From Lysobacter changpingensis (GTDB lineage Bacteria; Pseudomonadota; Gammaproteobacteria; Xanthomonadales; Xanthomonadaceae): DNA of 64,000 nucleotides. The first letter of the stretch is position 1. The number at the start of each line of letters is the position of its first letter. Position numbers and translations under genes: made by a program. The notes under the pieces were generated by a model. That model saw nothing but the letters and a program-made list of their open reading frames with translations, did not search any database and had not been told where the DNA came from. Positions 17,133 through 26,076 of this stretch are shown in pieces. The stretch is taken from positions 806,001-870,000 of the forward strand of contig NZ_JADWPE010000002.1 in NCBI RefSeq assembly GCF_017308985.1, in the 5' to 3' direction.

Positions 17133-19235
17133 CTACGGGCTGGCGGTGACCACGAAGGTGCCGACCGAAACTTCACCGGCTTCATCCTCGCAGCGGTACT
17201 TGACCGGGTACTCACCGGGCGCCGTGAGGAATTGCGGATTGTCGAAGCCGGCCGACGCGATGTTTCCCGCCAGGGTCACGCGGACCTCGTCCTCGCCGAT
17301 CATCAGGATGGGCGTGCCCCGGCCTTCCGTCACTTTCAGCCAGATCGCATTGGAACCATCGGGCTGGACGTTGAAGCCCTTTCCGCTCGATGCCGTGCGG
17401 GGCCCCCAGTTCTGCACGCCCAGCTTGCAGGCCCCGTAGGGCAGGTTCTGCTGCATGGCGACGGGCTTCGCGAGCCACGCCTGGTTGGCGGCGTGCAGGA
17501 ACTGCTGTTTGCCCTGGATGAGATCCTTGCGCAGCATCTTGGTCTGCTCGAGCTGCTTCGACGCCTTCCTGCAATCAGGCGTGTCGGTCGTGCAGGCGTC
17601 CCAGCCTCGATTCTTCCTCGCAAGGAAGGCCCCGAGGAAGATTCGGCTGCGCGCATCGCCCGTGACCTGCGCGTAAGGCAACTTAGGCGCGCCGGGGCCC
17701 AGCAGCGCGAGCACGCGGGAAGGCAGTGCGTACAGCGGGATCTGACCCATGTCCGCCGCGCCCTTCTGTCCATCGATTACCAGCAGGGGCGTGGAACTCA
17801 TCTGCACCAGGCCGGATCGACCCGCCCCCGCCTCGCCCTTCAAGCCCGAGACGACGTAGGGATCAGGATTGGCTCCCAGCACGGGGGCGTGGTCGCCGAA
17901 CAGCACGATGATGGCGTCGGGATCCAGTTCGCGAACGGCTTCGATGTAATCCATCATCGCCGCGGTCGAATACGCCACCGCGTTCGCGTACGCCTGCAAC
18001 AGGTCCGCCTGGGGCGAGACCGTGACCAGGTCGGGGCGCTTGGCGCGATCGCGATCGTAGGGGAAATGCGAACTCAGGCTGACCACGTAAGCGAAGTACG
18101 GGCGCTGGGGATCGAACTTGTTCAGCCGATCCAGCGTCTGGAAATACATGGAGCGGTCGTTGAGGAACGCACCGTCCATGTCGTCCAGCCGGTAGGCGCC
18201 ACTGGGGTTGTACTGCTCGAAGCCGACCTTCGGATACGCCTCGTCGCGGGACCAGAACTTGGCCTTGTAGGGATGGTTGGCGACCGTCAGGTAACCGCGC
18301 TCGCGCAACATGCGTGGCAGGCACGGCACCGTATTGTCCAATCCGTCTTCGAAGACGACGCGGTCGGGATACGCGGGCAGGCCGCACAACGCCTCGAATT
18401 CCGCGTTGGCGGTAACGCCTCCGAAGGTCGGACTCAGGACGGTCGAACGCCCGCCCTGCTCCCATAGGCGCCGGAAACGCGGATCCCACGGGTCGCGCGA
18501 GAACTTGTAGGTCTCCAGGCGGAGCGGATCCCACAATCCCTCCATCAGCAGCAGGTGGACGTTGCGCTTCCTGAAGTCCCCACCCAGGGACTCGCGCCCG
18601 CGGTGTCCAGCGGCGAGCGCGTCGATCTTCGCCTCATCGACGGACGACCATCTCTCCCGCCATCCCTGCGCCAGGTCGGCGAATACGAACGTGAGGCTTC
18701 CGTGTTCGCCGACGACGGATGCGCTGGACGCTCCTTCCGAACGGGGCCCGGCCAGCGATGCCAGGCCGTACGCCAGCAGCGGAAGGCAGGCAATGTAGGC
18801 GAGGAGTGCCGGCAGCGCGTACCACCTCGCCTTGCGGAACCGCAGCGCCCATGCCAGCAGGAGAACCGCGACCACGCACCCGGCTAGCGCGAACACGAGG
18901 TGCGCCCCATGCAGCACGCGGATCAGCTGGACGCCGGAGACGATGTCGCCGAACGTGATCGGCAAGGCCATCAGCGAAATCTTGGCCGACTGCCCGAGCA
19001 CGAAGACGCCGGCGATGACCGTCGCGAACACCCATGTCGACGAACGGCCCGGCGCCATCCAGCCGATGAGCCAAACGGCAGGCCAGAGCAGCAACGTGTC
19101 GATGACCACGGCAAGGATGCCGTAGGTGAATCCGAACAGAAACTTCGACAGGAGCGCGCACGACACCACGATCACGGCGGAGATCGCCATGGTTCGCAGT
19201 GGCAGCGACACGGCCGTCCCCTTGGAATCCTTCAA
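17133..19235 (-). CDS. LTA synthase/OpgB-like sulfatase-fold phosphoglycerol transferase
   Basis: A 700-residue inner-membrane protein. Five hydrophobic segments occupy the first 170 residues, followed by an alkaline-phosphatase/sulfatase-fold periplasmic domain of the LtaS family. Catalytic features visible are LLLMEGLWDP (metal-binding Glu), GGVTANAEFEALCGLP with the nucleophilic Thr, and LFGDHAPVLG (metal-binding Asp-His). The family moves glycerol-phosphate or ethanolamine-phosphate onto glycans or lipids. The last 120 residues look like an extra beta-rich domain. Its place in the O-antigen locus suggests phosphoglycerol decoration of a surface or periplasmic glycan; substrate is inferred. 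Confidence 0.82.
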   Translation of the reverse strand: MKDSKGTAVSLPLRTMAISAVIVVSCALLSKFLFGFTYGILAVVIDTLLLWPAVWLIGWMAPGRSSTWVFATVIAGVFVLGQSAKISLMALPITFGDIVSGVQLIRVLHGAHLVFALAGCVVAVLLLAWALRFRKARWYALPALLAYIACLPLLAYGLASLAGPRSEGASSASVVGEHGSLTFVFADLAQGWRERWSSVDEAKIDALAAGHRGRESLGGDFRKRNVHLLLMEGLWDPLRLETYKFSRDPWDPRFRRLWEQGGRSTVLSPTFGGVTANAEFEALCGLPAYPDRVVFEDGLDNTVPCLPRMLRERGYLTVANHPYKAKFWSRDEAYPKVGFEQYNPSGAYRLDDMDGAFLNDRSMYFQTLDRLNKFDPQRPYFAYVVSLSSHFPYDRDRAKRPDLVTVSPQADLLQAYANAVAYSTAAMMDYIEAVRELDPDAIIVLFGDHAPVLGANPDPYVVSGLKGEAGAGRSGLVQMSSTPLLVIDGQKGAADMGQIPLYALPSRVLALLGPGAPKLPYAQVTGDARSRIFLGAFLARKNRGWDACTTDTPDCRKASKQLEQTKMLRKDLIQGKQQFLHAANQAWLAKPVAMQQNLPYGACKLGVQNWGPRTASSGKGFNVQPDGSNAIWLKVTEGRGTPILMIGEDEVRVTLAGNIASAGFDNPQFLTAPGEYPVKYRCEDEAGEVSVGTFVVTASP

Positions 19236-19266
19236 GACATCCCCCTTACGACCGACCCGTGAAGCC

Positions 19267-19288
19267 GACGCGGCACCCCTGCCGCGTC
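19267..19288 (-). terminator. Hairpin overlapping the fusion gene stop codon
   Basis: Nine-bp arms GACGCGGCA and TGCCGCGTC flank a CCCC loop. The upstream arm on the minus strand overlaps the stop codon of the 1124-residue glycosyltransferase gene. It could end or attenuate the wzm-wzt-glycosyltransferase transcript before the phosphoglycerol transferase-like gene. Confidence 0.45.
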
Positions 19289-22200
19289 ATGCCTTCTGAC
19301 GATAGCAATGGGGCTTCCACTCGCCCCACTTCTCTTCGTAAATCGCCTTGTTCTTTTCGAACAGGGCCTGGCGCACGCCCGTGTCGAGCGCACCGAAACT
19401 CGCCGACAGCTGGTGATGCACGAAGACGTCCTCGGCACAGAGGATGCGGAAGCCTTCGATCGCCAGGCGCCGACAGTAGTCGTCGTCCTCGAAGAAGCCG
19501 ATGCCGAACCGCTCATCCAGCCCGCCAACCGCGGTGTACGCGGCGCGGCTCAGCATGACGCAGAAGAACGCGGCGGTTTCCAGCGGGAACGACCTGCCCA
19601 CGCGCGCGCGGGTGTACGCGCCGGCCGCCTCGATCATTTCGGGCATGCCGGAGTACTGGATGTCGATCTTCGCTTCGTTGCCGATGTTGTTGGTCACCGG
19701 CCCGACGAGGCCGACGCTGGCGTCGCGCCGGAAGTGGGAGATCATGGTCCTGATCCAACCCGGCGTGACGTACGTGTCGTTGTTGAGGATCACCAGGTAA
19801 TCGCCGGACGCGACGGCCAGCCCGATGTTGTTGCCGGCCGAAAAGCCCGAGTTCACCTCGTTCGCGATGAAGCGTCGGTCTTCGCCGCGCGCGGCCCATT
19901 CGCGCAGGTAGTCCTGGCTGCCGTCGCTGGATGCGTTGTCGACGACGATCACTTCCATGTTGGGGTAATCGCTGTAGCGTTCCAGGCTTTCCAGGCACGC
20001 CTTCGTATAGTCGAGCTTGTTGTAGGTCAGCACCACGACGCTGACGCGCGGCTCGCTGATGCTGGCCAACGCGTCATCGAGCGCCTGCGCCCGATGTGCC
20101 CAGGTTTGACGCGCGGCGAACTCCCTGCGGAGTTCGGCCGAGGAAGCGCCATCGGTCTGGTCGACCAGTACCTTGCCCACTTCATCCACGAACGAATCGG
20201 CGTCGCCAGCCAGCGCGACCAAGTCTTCGAACTGGGCCAGCTCCGGCAGGTCGACAGACACCACAGGCTTGCCCGCACTCAGGTATTCGTAAACCTTCAC
20301 GGGATTCGTCGCCAATGTCAGCGGAATCACCTTGAACGGCAGCAGGCAGACGTCGAACCCGTAGAGCCAGTACGGCAACTCGGCATACGGTACTTCGCCG
20401 GTCATCCGCACGTTGGCCAGGTCGGCAAGCTCTGCGGCGACGCCAGCCGTGTCGCGACCGACCAGCAGGACCAGAGCGTCAGGGTGTGCGAGCGCGACAC
20501 GCCGGACCAGCTCGGCGTCGAACCATTCGGCGATCGCACCGTAGTAGCCGATTACTTTGCGTCCATGTTCGTCGCGGAATACCGAGGCGGGCGCGCGACT
20601 GAAGTGGTCGAACTCCGTTGCGTTGCGGATAAGCGCGATCTTCCGCCCTTCGCCGGAAAGCTCATCCTCCAGCCACTGGGAGGTCACGATCAACAAGTCA
20701 CAGGCGTTGATCAGCGCACGCTCGCCTTCGAGAATCGATGACGCGTTATTCTCGAATCCACCGTGATGGTCCATACAATCGTAGACCAGCTGCGCATTCG
20801 GCAGACATTGCGCCGGATCGAGCCAGAACGGGTGCTGGACGAATGAAACACACTTCGTGGATCTGGTCCACTCCAGTAACGTGCACAGACTCCCGCGGAT
20901 GCTTTCGACCTGGCTTCTGGTAGGCATGTCAGAATAGATCTGGGGAGCCCCTGAAACATTCAGATTGACTTGGAAGAGCCTGTCGCTCCCCTCGATTGCC
21001 TCCACCGAAAAGCCAGGAACCTCTGAGTCCACAAAATTGTTAGAGATATAAAAAACGCGATGCCCCTTCTTCGCCATCGCTGTTGCAAGGTGCTGAGGGC
21101 GCTGGGTGCGGAAGTTCCAGTCGATCACCGCCCACACGAACACATCGCCAACGCCGTCGGCAACGCCAGCCAGCTTAGGAAGTCTGGAAAAGTCACTATG
21201 CTTGAGCCGCTTGACCGCTCGCGAGCGGATCATGGACATCACACGTGCCCGATCGGAGGGATCGATCCGCCGCGCCTTCAAGGTGCGCCTGGCGAACCTC
21301 AGCCCGGAGGCGATGCGCCGCTTCCAGGCGGCCACTTCCCGCGACTGCCCGCCCAGCCCGCGCACGCATAACCGCGCCACATACTTCGTCGTTTCAAGCG
21401 GGCGACTCATAAACCGCCGCAGCAACCGCAAAGGACGAGTGATCTGCCAGGACGTACTGGCATAGACTGCACTCAGCTCCGCTTGGTAGCTGGCTGCTTG
21501 GTTGTTCTGCGCCTTTAGCGACGCATACATAACCTCGATCTCTCTCAATGCTTCCAGAGATTGCTTCTGCTCCGCCTCTACGACGCGCTGCCAGCGCTCA
21601 GCTTCGGCGCACTCGCGTTCGTACAACCTCTTCCACAGCTCCATGTCCTGAATTGCTTTAGCTGCGATCTCATCTGCCGACGCCAGCTTCTCTCGGAGTC
21701 CACTGACCGCTTCAGTCTCGCCGACCAATGGCACCAAGGCGTTGAGCGCAGACGAAAGCTCGATCGCGTGCCGCTGGTCCCGGGCCACTTGCTCGAAGTG
21801 CCACGCCGGCGCAGCACTTTGCTTTTGGGATTGACGCACTGCAAGCCAGTGCATGAGTGCATTGCGCAGTCGCTGGGCGTCATCCGCACGATCGGGTCTA
21901 GATTCGGCGAGGGCGTTGAGGGTCGTCCCCAGGTCGGAAACCAGACTCTCGACATCCGAGCGCAGCCCAGCCACGGTGCTGGACGGTTCGACTTCGAACC
22001 GAACATCGTTGACCCGCAGCGACAACGAGTCCAACCACGCCGGATCGGCCCATACGAGCATGACTTGCTCACCCGGCCAATAGCACGGCTGGTCAGCGCT
22101 GGTATCCCGCACTTGCACATGCACCAGTACTTTGCCGCCCGGAAGCGTGATCGGCACGTTCGAAGGATCGAACGACGCGTGATGCTCATCAATCAAGCGT

Positions 22201-22661
22201 CGCTCGCGGAAAGGCAACAGCATCGCGACGGCATAGCGCGCGTGCGATGCCACCCGCTCAAGAATCGCCCACGGCTCGTGAAAGTGCTCAAGCGTGTTGG
22301 AACTGAAGACCACGTCGTACAACGAGGCTTCGGCACTGCCATTCGTCCAATCCTGGACAACGAAGTTCTGGGCAGGGTAGGCCGTCATCGCCGATTTAAT
22401 AGCGACCGGTGAGAAGTCGATGCCCGTTATCGGCACGCCGCTCAGGCCCAATGCGAGCTCGTTCGTGCCGTCGCCCAAGGCACATCCCCAGTCGCACCAG
22501 CTCAATGGTAGCCTGCGCGATGCTTGCTTCAGCCAATCGGGCAGCATCTGCAGTGCAAGCGCGCCGAAAAACCGTGATTGCTCGCGGCCGTGAAGCGCCT
22601 CCCAGTCTTCGTCGAAGCGGCCGTCCCAGTAATCCTGAGAGTTGATCGAATCACCTGACAC
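19287..22661 (-). CDS. Methyltransferase / coiled-coil / GT4-like / GT2 fusion glycosyltransferase
   Basis: A 1124-residue multidomain cytosolic enzyme for surface polysaccharide assembly. Residues about 1-210 form a SAM methyltransferase (WCDWGCALGDGTNELA, then GIDFSP, then SSNTLEHFHEPW). Residues about 310-400 are strongly helical and charged, a likely coiled coil, ending in the TSWQITRPLRLLRRF stretch common in LPS glycosyltransferases. About 500-800 is a GT-B glycosyltransferase (DVFVWAVIDWNFRTQRPQHLA, then NPVKVYEYLSAGKPVVSVD). About 830-1110 is a GT-A family 2 enzyme (SVVVLTYNKLDYT, VVDNASSDGS, NNDTYV). Its start overlaps the wzt stop by 11 bp, so it belongs to the wzm-wzt operon. Confidence 0.88.
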   Translation of the reverse strand: MSGDSINSQDYWDGRFDEDWEALHGREQSRFFGALALQMLPDWLKQASRRLPLSWCDWGCALGDGTNELALGLSGVPITGIDFSPVAIKSAMTAYPAQNFVVQDWTNGSAEASLYDVVFSSNTLEHFHEPWAILERVASHARYAVAMLLPFRERRLIDEHHASFDPSNVPITLPGGKVLVHVQVRDTSADQPCYWPGEQVMLVWADPAWLDSLSLRVNDVRFEVEPSSTVAGLRSDVESLVSDLGTTLNALAESRPDRADDAQRLRNALMHWLAVRQSQKQSAAPAWHFEQVARDQRHAIELSSALNALVPLVGETEAVSGLREKLASADEIAAKAIQDMELWKRLYERECAEAERWQRVVEAEQKQSLEALREIEVMYASLKAQNNQAASYQAELSAVYASTSWQITRPLRLLRRFMSRPLETTKYVARLCVRGLGGQSREVAAWKRRIASGLRFARRTLKARRIDPSDRARVMSMIRSRAVKRLKHSDFSRLPKLAGVADGVGDVFVWAVIDWNFRTQRPQHLATAMAKKGHRVFYISNNFVDSEVPGFSVEAIEGSDRLFQVNLNVSGAPQIYSDMPTRSQVESIRGSLCTLLEWTRSTKCVSFVQHPFWLDPAQCLPNAQLVYDCMDHHGGFENNASSILEGERALINACDLLIVTSQWLEDELSGEGRKIALIRNATEFDHFSRAPASVFRDEHGRKVIGYYGAIAEWFDAELVRRVALAHPDALVLLVGRDTAGVAAELADLANVRMTGEVPYAELPYWLYGFDVCLLPFKVIPLTLATNPVKVYEYLSAGKPVVSVDLPELAQFEDLVALAGDADSFVDEVGKVLVDQTDGASSAELRREFAARQTWAHRAQALDDALASISEPRVSVVVLTYNKLDYTKACLESLERYSDYPNMEVIVVDNASSDGSQDYLREWAARGEDRRFIANEVNSGFSAGNNIGLAVASGDYLVILNNDTYVTPGWIRTMISHFRRDASVGLVGPVTNNIGNEAKIDIQYSGMPEMIEAAGAYTRARVGRSFPLETAAFFCVMLSRAAYTAVGGLDERFGIGFFEDDDYCRRLAIEGFRILCAEDVFVHHQLSASFGALDTGVRQALFEKNKAIYEEKWGEWKPHCYRQKA

Positions 22662-24030
22662 CCGACGCCTCCCGGAAGCGGTGCTTCATACTCGGCTGAT
22701 AGACCCCAGAAAAGCGCCTCGGAGTCAACGATGAAAAGTATCGTGCCCCTTCAACATACTCATAGTATTCAATCGATGTGCCATGTCGCCGCTCAAGTGC
22801 GGCCACCAGGAAATATTTCCCTTCGACGAGACCATTCTCGAAGTCGAACTCGACTTCTACCTCGTCGCCAGCACGCCAGTTGGGATATCGAGCCTCGCCT
22901 GCATCGTGCGTGCTGGACACGATGATGTCCGACCCGCGCAGATCCTTGATAGAAAAGGCCACGCCGAATGTATCCGGCGAATAGCTCTCCGGAAGCACGA
23001 AACGAATCCGCACTCGACAGACGTCGCCCCAATAGATGAGGTCGACGGGCTGGCCATTGACGTCCAGAACGTTTGCAGAGCGTATTAGACCGACCTCTTC
23101 GCCCCAGTGAGCGACCGGGCGCGCATCCAAAGCCACGTCGGCGATCTTGGGCGCCTTGATGCCGTCCTCCGCCACCCTCACGTTGTGCACAGATGTGGCA
23201 GCCTCGGATTCGGCAACGCCGGGCATTCCGGTACCGATGCCCCCTACCTCTGCCGCTGCTTCCGGATCATCGGCGAATATCGACTCCATGTAACGGGAGG
23301 TGACCTGGAGGACCGGTCCCAGCGCCCGCGCCCGCCCCCCATCCAGCCATAGAGCGCGCTGACACAACGCGCGTACCGCCGAGACATCGTGACTGACAAA
23401 CAACACCGAGGCGCCACGGTCTTGAATCTGCCGTAGCCGTTTCATGCAGCGCGCCTGAAAGCGAGCATCGCCCACGGCAAGCGCCTCATCGATGATGAGA
23501 ACGTCCGCATTCACCGACGTCGCCACGGCGAACGCCAATCGAACGAACATGCCACTGGAGTAGGTCTTGGCAGGCTCATCGATGTACTGTCCGATATCTG
23601 CGAACGCGGCAATATCGTCGAAGCGCTGCTCGATTTCTTCCCGCTGTAGTCCGAGCAGCATGCCGCTGAGGAACACATTTTCGCGTCCGCTGAACTCCGG
23701 ATTGAATCCGGCACCCAACTCCAACAGCGCGGCCACTCGTCCATCAACGAAAACATGGCCTTCGGTCGGATTGACCGTGCCGCATAGCATCTGCAGAAGA
23801 GTGCTCTTGCCCGATCCATTGCGGCCGATTACACCAAGCGTCTCCCCGCGTTCGACTTCGAAGTCCACGCCACGCAGGGCCCACACCTCCCGACCACGCG
23901 CGCGCGGTTCGCGGCCGAGCGCTCTCGTAAGCGGAGTCTCGACCAGTTGCATCAACCTATCAGCAGGACTCGCGAAGATTTCATATCGTTTGCCAAGACC
24001 CGATGCCCGGATTACGACTTCAGATGACAT
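22651..24030 (-). CDS. wzt: O-antigen ABC exporter ATPase with Wzt C-terminal domain
   Basis: A 459-residue ATPase of an ABC-2 polysaccharide exporter. Walker A is GRNGSGKST (69-77), the signature is YSSGMFVRLAFAVA, Walker B is VLIIDEALAVGD and the H-loop is SHDVSAV. Residues about 280-459 form a separate beta-rich domain matching the Wzt C-terminal carbohydrate-binding domain, which in E. coli O8/O9a reads the chain-terminal modification. The start MSSEVV is inside the end of wzm (11-bp overlap), so an upstream extension is unlikely. The base composition is clearly lower in GC than flanking housekeeping genes. Confidence 0.94.
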   Translation of the reverse strand: MSSEVVIRASGLGKRYEIFASPADRLMQLVETPLTRALGREPRARGREVWALRGVDFEVERGETLGVIGRNGSGKSTLLQMLCGTVNPTEGHVFVDGRVAALLELGAGFNPEFSGRENVFLSGMLLGLQREEIEQRFDDIAAFADIGQYIDEPAKTYSSGMFVRLAFAVATSVNADVLIIDEALAVGDARFQARCMKRLRQIQDRGASVLFVSHDVSAVRALCQRALWLDGGRARALGPVLQVTSRYMESIFADDPEAAAEVGGIGTGMPGVAESEAATSVHNVRVAEDGIKAPKIADVALDARPVAHWGEEVGLIRSANVLDVNGQPVDLIYWGDVCRVRIRFVLPESYSPDTFGVAFSIKDLRGSDIIVSSTHDAGEARYPNWRAGDEVEVEFDFENGLVEGKYFLVAALERRHGTSIEYYEYVEGARYFSSLTPRRFSGVYQPSMKHRFREASGVR

Positions 24031-24826
24031 CGGCAAACCCCTTGCGCACGAACCGGAACCACCACAATCCGAGCGAAGCAATGGTCAACGCTGCCACGTA
24101 TTGCCAAGCAAGAACGCTCAGGTCAGGCAACCTTCCGAAGATGAGGACTTCTCGCACACCTTCCACGACACCGGTAATGGGATTGAGCTCGACGATGCGC
24201 CGAAACTTTTCCGGAACTGCAGTGATTGGATAGAAAATGGGCGAAAGAAAGAGCAGCATCGTCGAGACGAGCGGCATGACCTGCGTCAGATCACGCAGGT
24301 ATACGCCTGAGGCCGCGATGAACCAGGTGATGCCTAGCGTCGCAAACGCCAGCGGAAGGAAAACGAACGGGAACATCAGCGCCGTTGCCGGAATCCACCC
24401 CTGGACCAGCAACATCGCGGCAAACAACACCAGCAATCCGACGACCATATGGAAAGTAGCCGCGAGGACGCATGAGACAGGGAGCACTTCCAATGGAAAT
24501 ACCACCTTCTTCACGAACTGGATATTCGCAGTAATCAGCGCTGGTGCTTTGATCAGGCATTCAGAGAACATGCCGTATACGATCAACCCAGCAAAAAGTA
24601 TCAATGCAAACTCAGACGTAGGCAGGTTTCCGGCATCGGCGCTCCAGCGAGAGCGGAAAATTACGCCGAAGACGAACGTATAGACCCCAAGCATCAAGAC
24701 CGGGTAGAAGAACGACCAAGCAAGCCCTGCCACAGATCCTTGATAGCGCGAGTAGACTTCGCGCTTGGCCATTTCCCACGCGAGCGCGCGTTGAATCCAG
24801 AACGAGGCTGTTGACTGCCGATTCAT
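24020..24826 (-). CDS. wzm: O-antigen ABC exporter permease
   Basis: A 268-residue integral membrane permease of the ABC-2/Wzm family that carries undecaprenyl-linked O-polysaccharide across the inner membrane. About six hydrophobic segments are visible, with the amphipathic N terminus WEMAKREVYSRYQGS and the family stretch YLRDLTQVMPLVSTMLLFLSPIFYP. The start overlaps the metB stop by four bases and the end overlaps wzt by 11, so metB-wzm-wzt-glycosyltransferase may be one transcript. GC is low here: 27 of 60 bases in 24541-24600, against 42 of 60 in metB at 25201-25260. Confidence 0.94.
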   Translation of the reverse strand: MNRQSTASFWIQRALAWEMAKREVYSRYQGSVAGLAWSFFYPVLMLGVYTFVFGVIFRSRWSADAGNLPTSEFALILFAGLIVYGMFSECLIKAPALITANIQFVKKVVFPLEVLPVSCVLAATFHMVVGLLVLFAAMLLVQGWIPATALMFPFVFLPLAFATLGITWFIAASGVYLRDLTQVMPLVSTMLLFLSPIFYPITAVPEKFRRIVELNPITGVVEGVREVLIFGRLPDLSVLAWQYVAALTIASLGLWWFRFVRKGFADVI

Positions 24827-26010
24827 CCGAGCAGCCCCAGAGCTTGGCCCAGGTCATTGCGCAGGTCGGCCAGATCCTCCACCCCCACGCTCAACCGCAC
24901 CAGGTTGTCCGAAATCCCCAGCGCGGCGCGGCGCTCGGCGGGCACCGAGGCATGCGTCATGATCGCCGGGTGGTTGATGAGGCTTTCCACGCCGCCGAGC
25001 GATTCGGCGACGGTGAAGTATTCGCAACGCTCCATCATGCGGCGCGCGGCGGCTTCGCCACCCTTGACGCAGATGCTCAGCATGCCGCCGAAGCCGTGCA
25101 TCTGGCGCTTGGCCAGTTCGTGCTGCGGGTGCGACTTCAGGCCGGGGTAGATGACCTTTTCGATCTGCGGGTGCTGCTCCAGCCATTCGGCCAGTGCCTG
25201 CGCGTTCTCGCAGTGCGCCTTCATGCGCAGGTGCAGCGTCTTCAGGCCGCGCAGCGCGAGGAAGCTGTCGAACGGGCCCTGCACGCCGCCGACGGCGTTC
25301 TGCAGGAAGGCCATGCGATCGGCGATCTCGGCGTCGTCGCCGACCACCGCCATACCGCCGACGATATCGGAATGGCCGTTGAGGTACTTGGTCGCCGAAT
25401 GCATGACGATGTGCGCGCCCAGTTCGAGCGGGCGCTGCAGGATTGGCGAGCAGAACGTGTTGTCGACCACGACAATGAGGCCGCGCTTGCGCGCGATCTG
25501 TGCGATCTGCGCGATGTCGACCAGCTTGAGCAGCGGGTTGGTCGGTGTTTCGATCCAGACCATCTTCGTTTCGGGTCGGATCGCCGCTTCGAATGCAGCC
25601 GCGTCGCTCAGGTCGACCCAGCTGAAGTCCAGGCCGGCGGAGCGGCGTCGCACGCGCTCGAACAGGCGGTACGTACCGCCGTAGACGTCGTCCATCGCGA
25701 TGACGTGGCTGCCCGAATCCAGCAGCTCGAGGATCGTCGAGGTCGCCGCCAGTCCGGAAGCGAACGCGAAGCCGCGCGTGCCGCCTTCCAGGCCGGCGAC
25801 GCAGCGCTCGTACGCGAACCGGGTCGGGTTGTGACTGCGCGAGTACTCGAAGCCCTGGTGCACGCCCGGGCTGCTCTGTGCGTAGGTCGAGGTCGCGTAG
25901 ATCGGCGTCATCACCGCCCCGGTGGTCGGGTCGGGCGCCTGGCCGGCGTGGATCGCGAGGGTACCAAGGCCAGGCTTCCCCGCCCTGCCGTCGGCATGTC
26001 GTTCAGTCAT
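24823..26010 (-). CDS. metB: Cystathionine gamma-synthase/lyase family PLP enzyme
   Basis: A 395-residue Cys/Met-metabolism PLP enzyme. The PLP lysine lies in HSATKYLNGHSD, the phosphate-binding region is FASGLAATS, and the tail ESLGGVESLINHPAIMTHASVP is typical of cystathionine gamma-synthase and gamma-lyase. Sequence alone does not separate MetB (synthase) from gamma-lyase; the Xanthomonas homologue has been studied as a gamma-lyase. The paired CBS gene at 28036 suggests transsulfuration toward cysteine. In Xanthomonas this gene is the conserved border of the LPS locus opposite etfA, exactly as here. A GGAAGGA ribosome site precedes the ATG. Confidence 0.92.
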   Translation of the reverse strand: MTERHADGRAGKPGLGTLAIHAGQAPDPTTGAVMTPIYATSTYAQSSPGVHQGFEYSRSHNPTRFAYERCVAGLEGGTRGFAFASGLAATSTILELLDSGSHVIAMDDVYGGTYRLFERVRRRSAGLDFSWVDLSDAAAFEAAIRPETKMVWIETPTNPLLKLVDIAQIAQIARKRGLIVVVDNTFCSPILQRPLELGAHIVMHSATKYLNGHSDIVGGMAVVGDDAEIADRMAFLQNAVGGVQGPFDSFLALRGLKTLHLRMKAHCENAQALAEWLEQHPQIEKVIYPGLKSHPQHELAKRQMHGFGGMLSICVKGGEAAARRMMERCEYFTVAESLGGVESLINHPAIMTHASVPAERRAALGISDNLVRLSVGVEDLADLRNDLGQALGLLG

Positions 26011-26031
26011 TACGTCCTTCCGTCTTTTTTA

Positions 26032-26047
26032 GCTAGTCCGCGCTAGC
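26032..26047. promoter_or_regulatory. Small palindrome in the metB divergent promoter region
   Basis: A GCTAG-TCCGCG-CTAGC inverted repeat lies 22 bp upstream of the metB start in the short divergent gap to the sulfotransferase-like gene. It could be an operator, but nothing identifies a cognate regulator. Confidence 0.3.
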
Positions 26048-26076
26048 ATGGGCGGCCGACGATTCTAGCACCGCAC

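Noticed and set aside
17045-26010. Transposon or phage origin of the polysaccharide island
   Set aside because: No transposase, integrase, attachment repeat or tRNA border was found. Replacement by homologous recombination through etf and metB is the simpler explanation.
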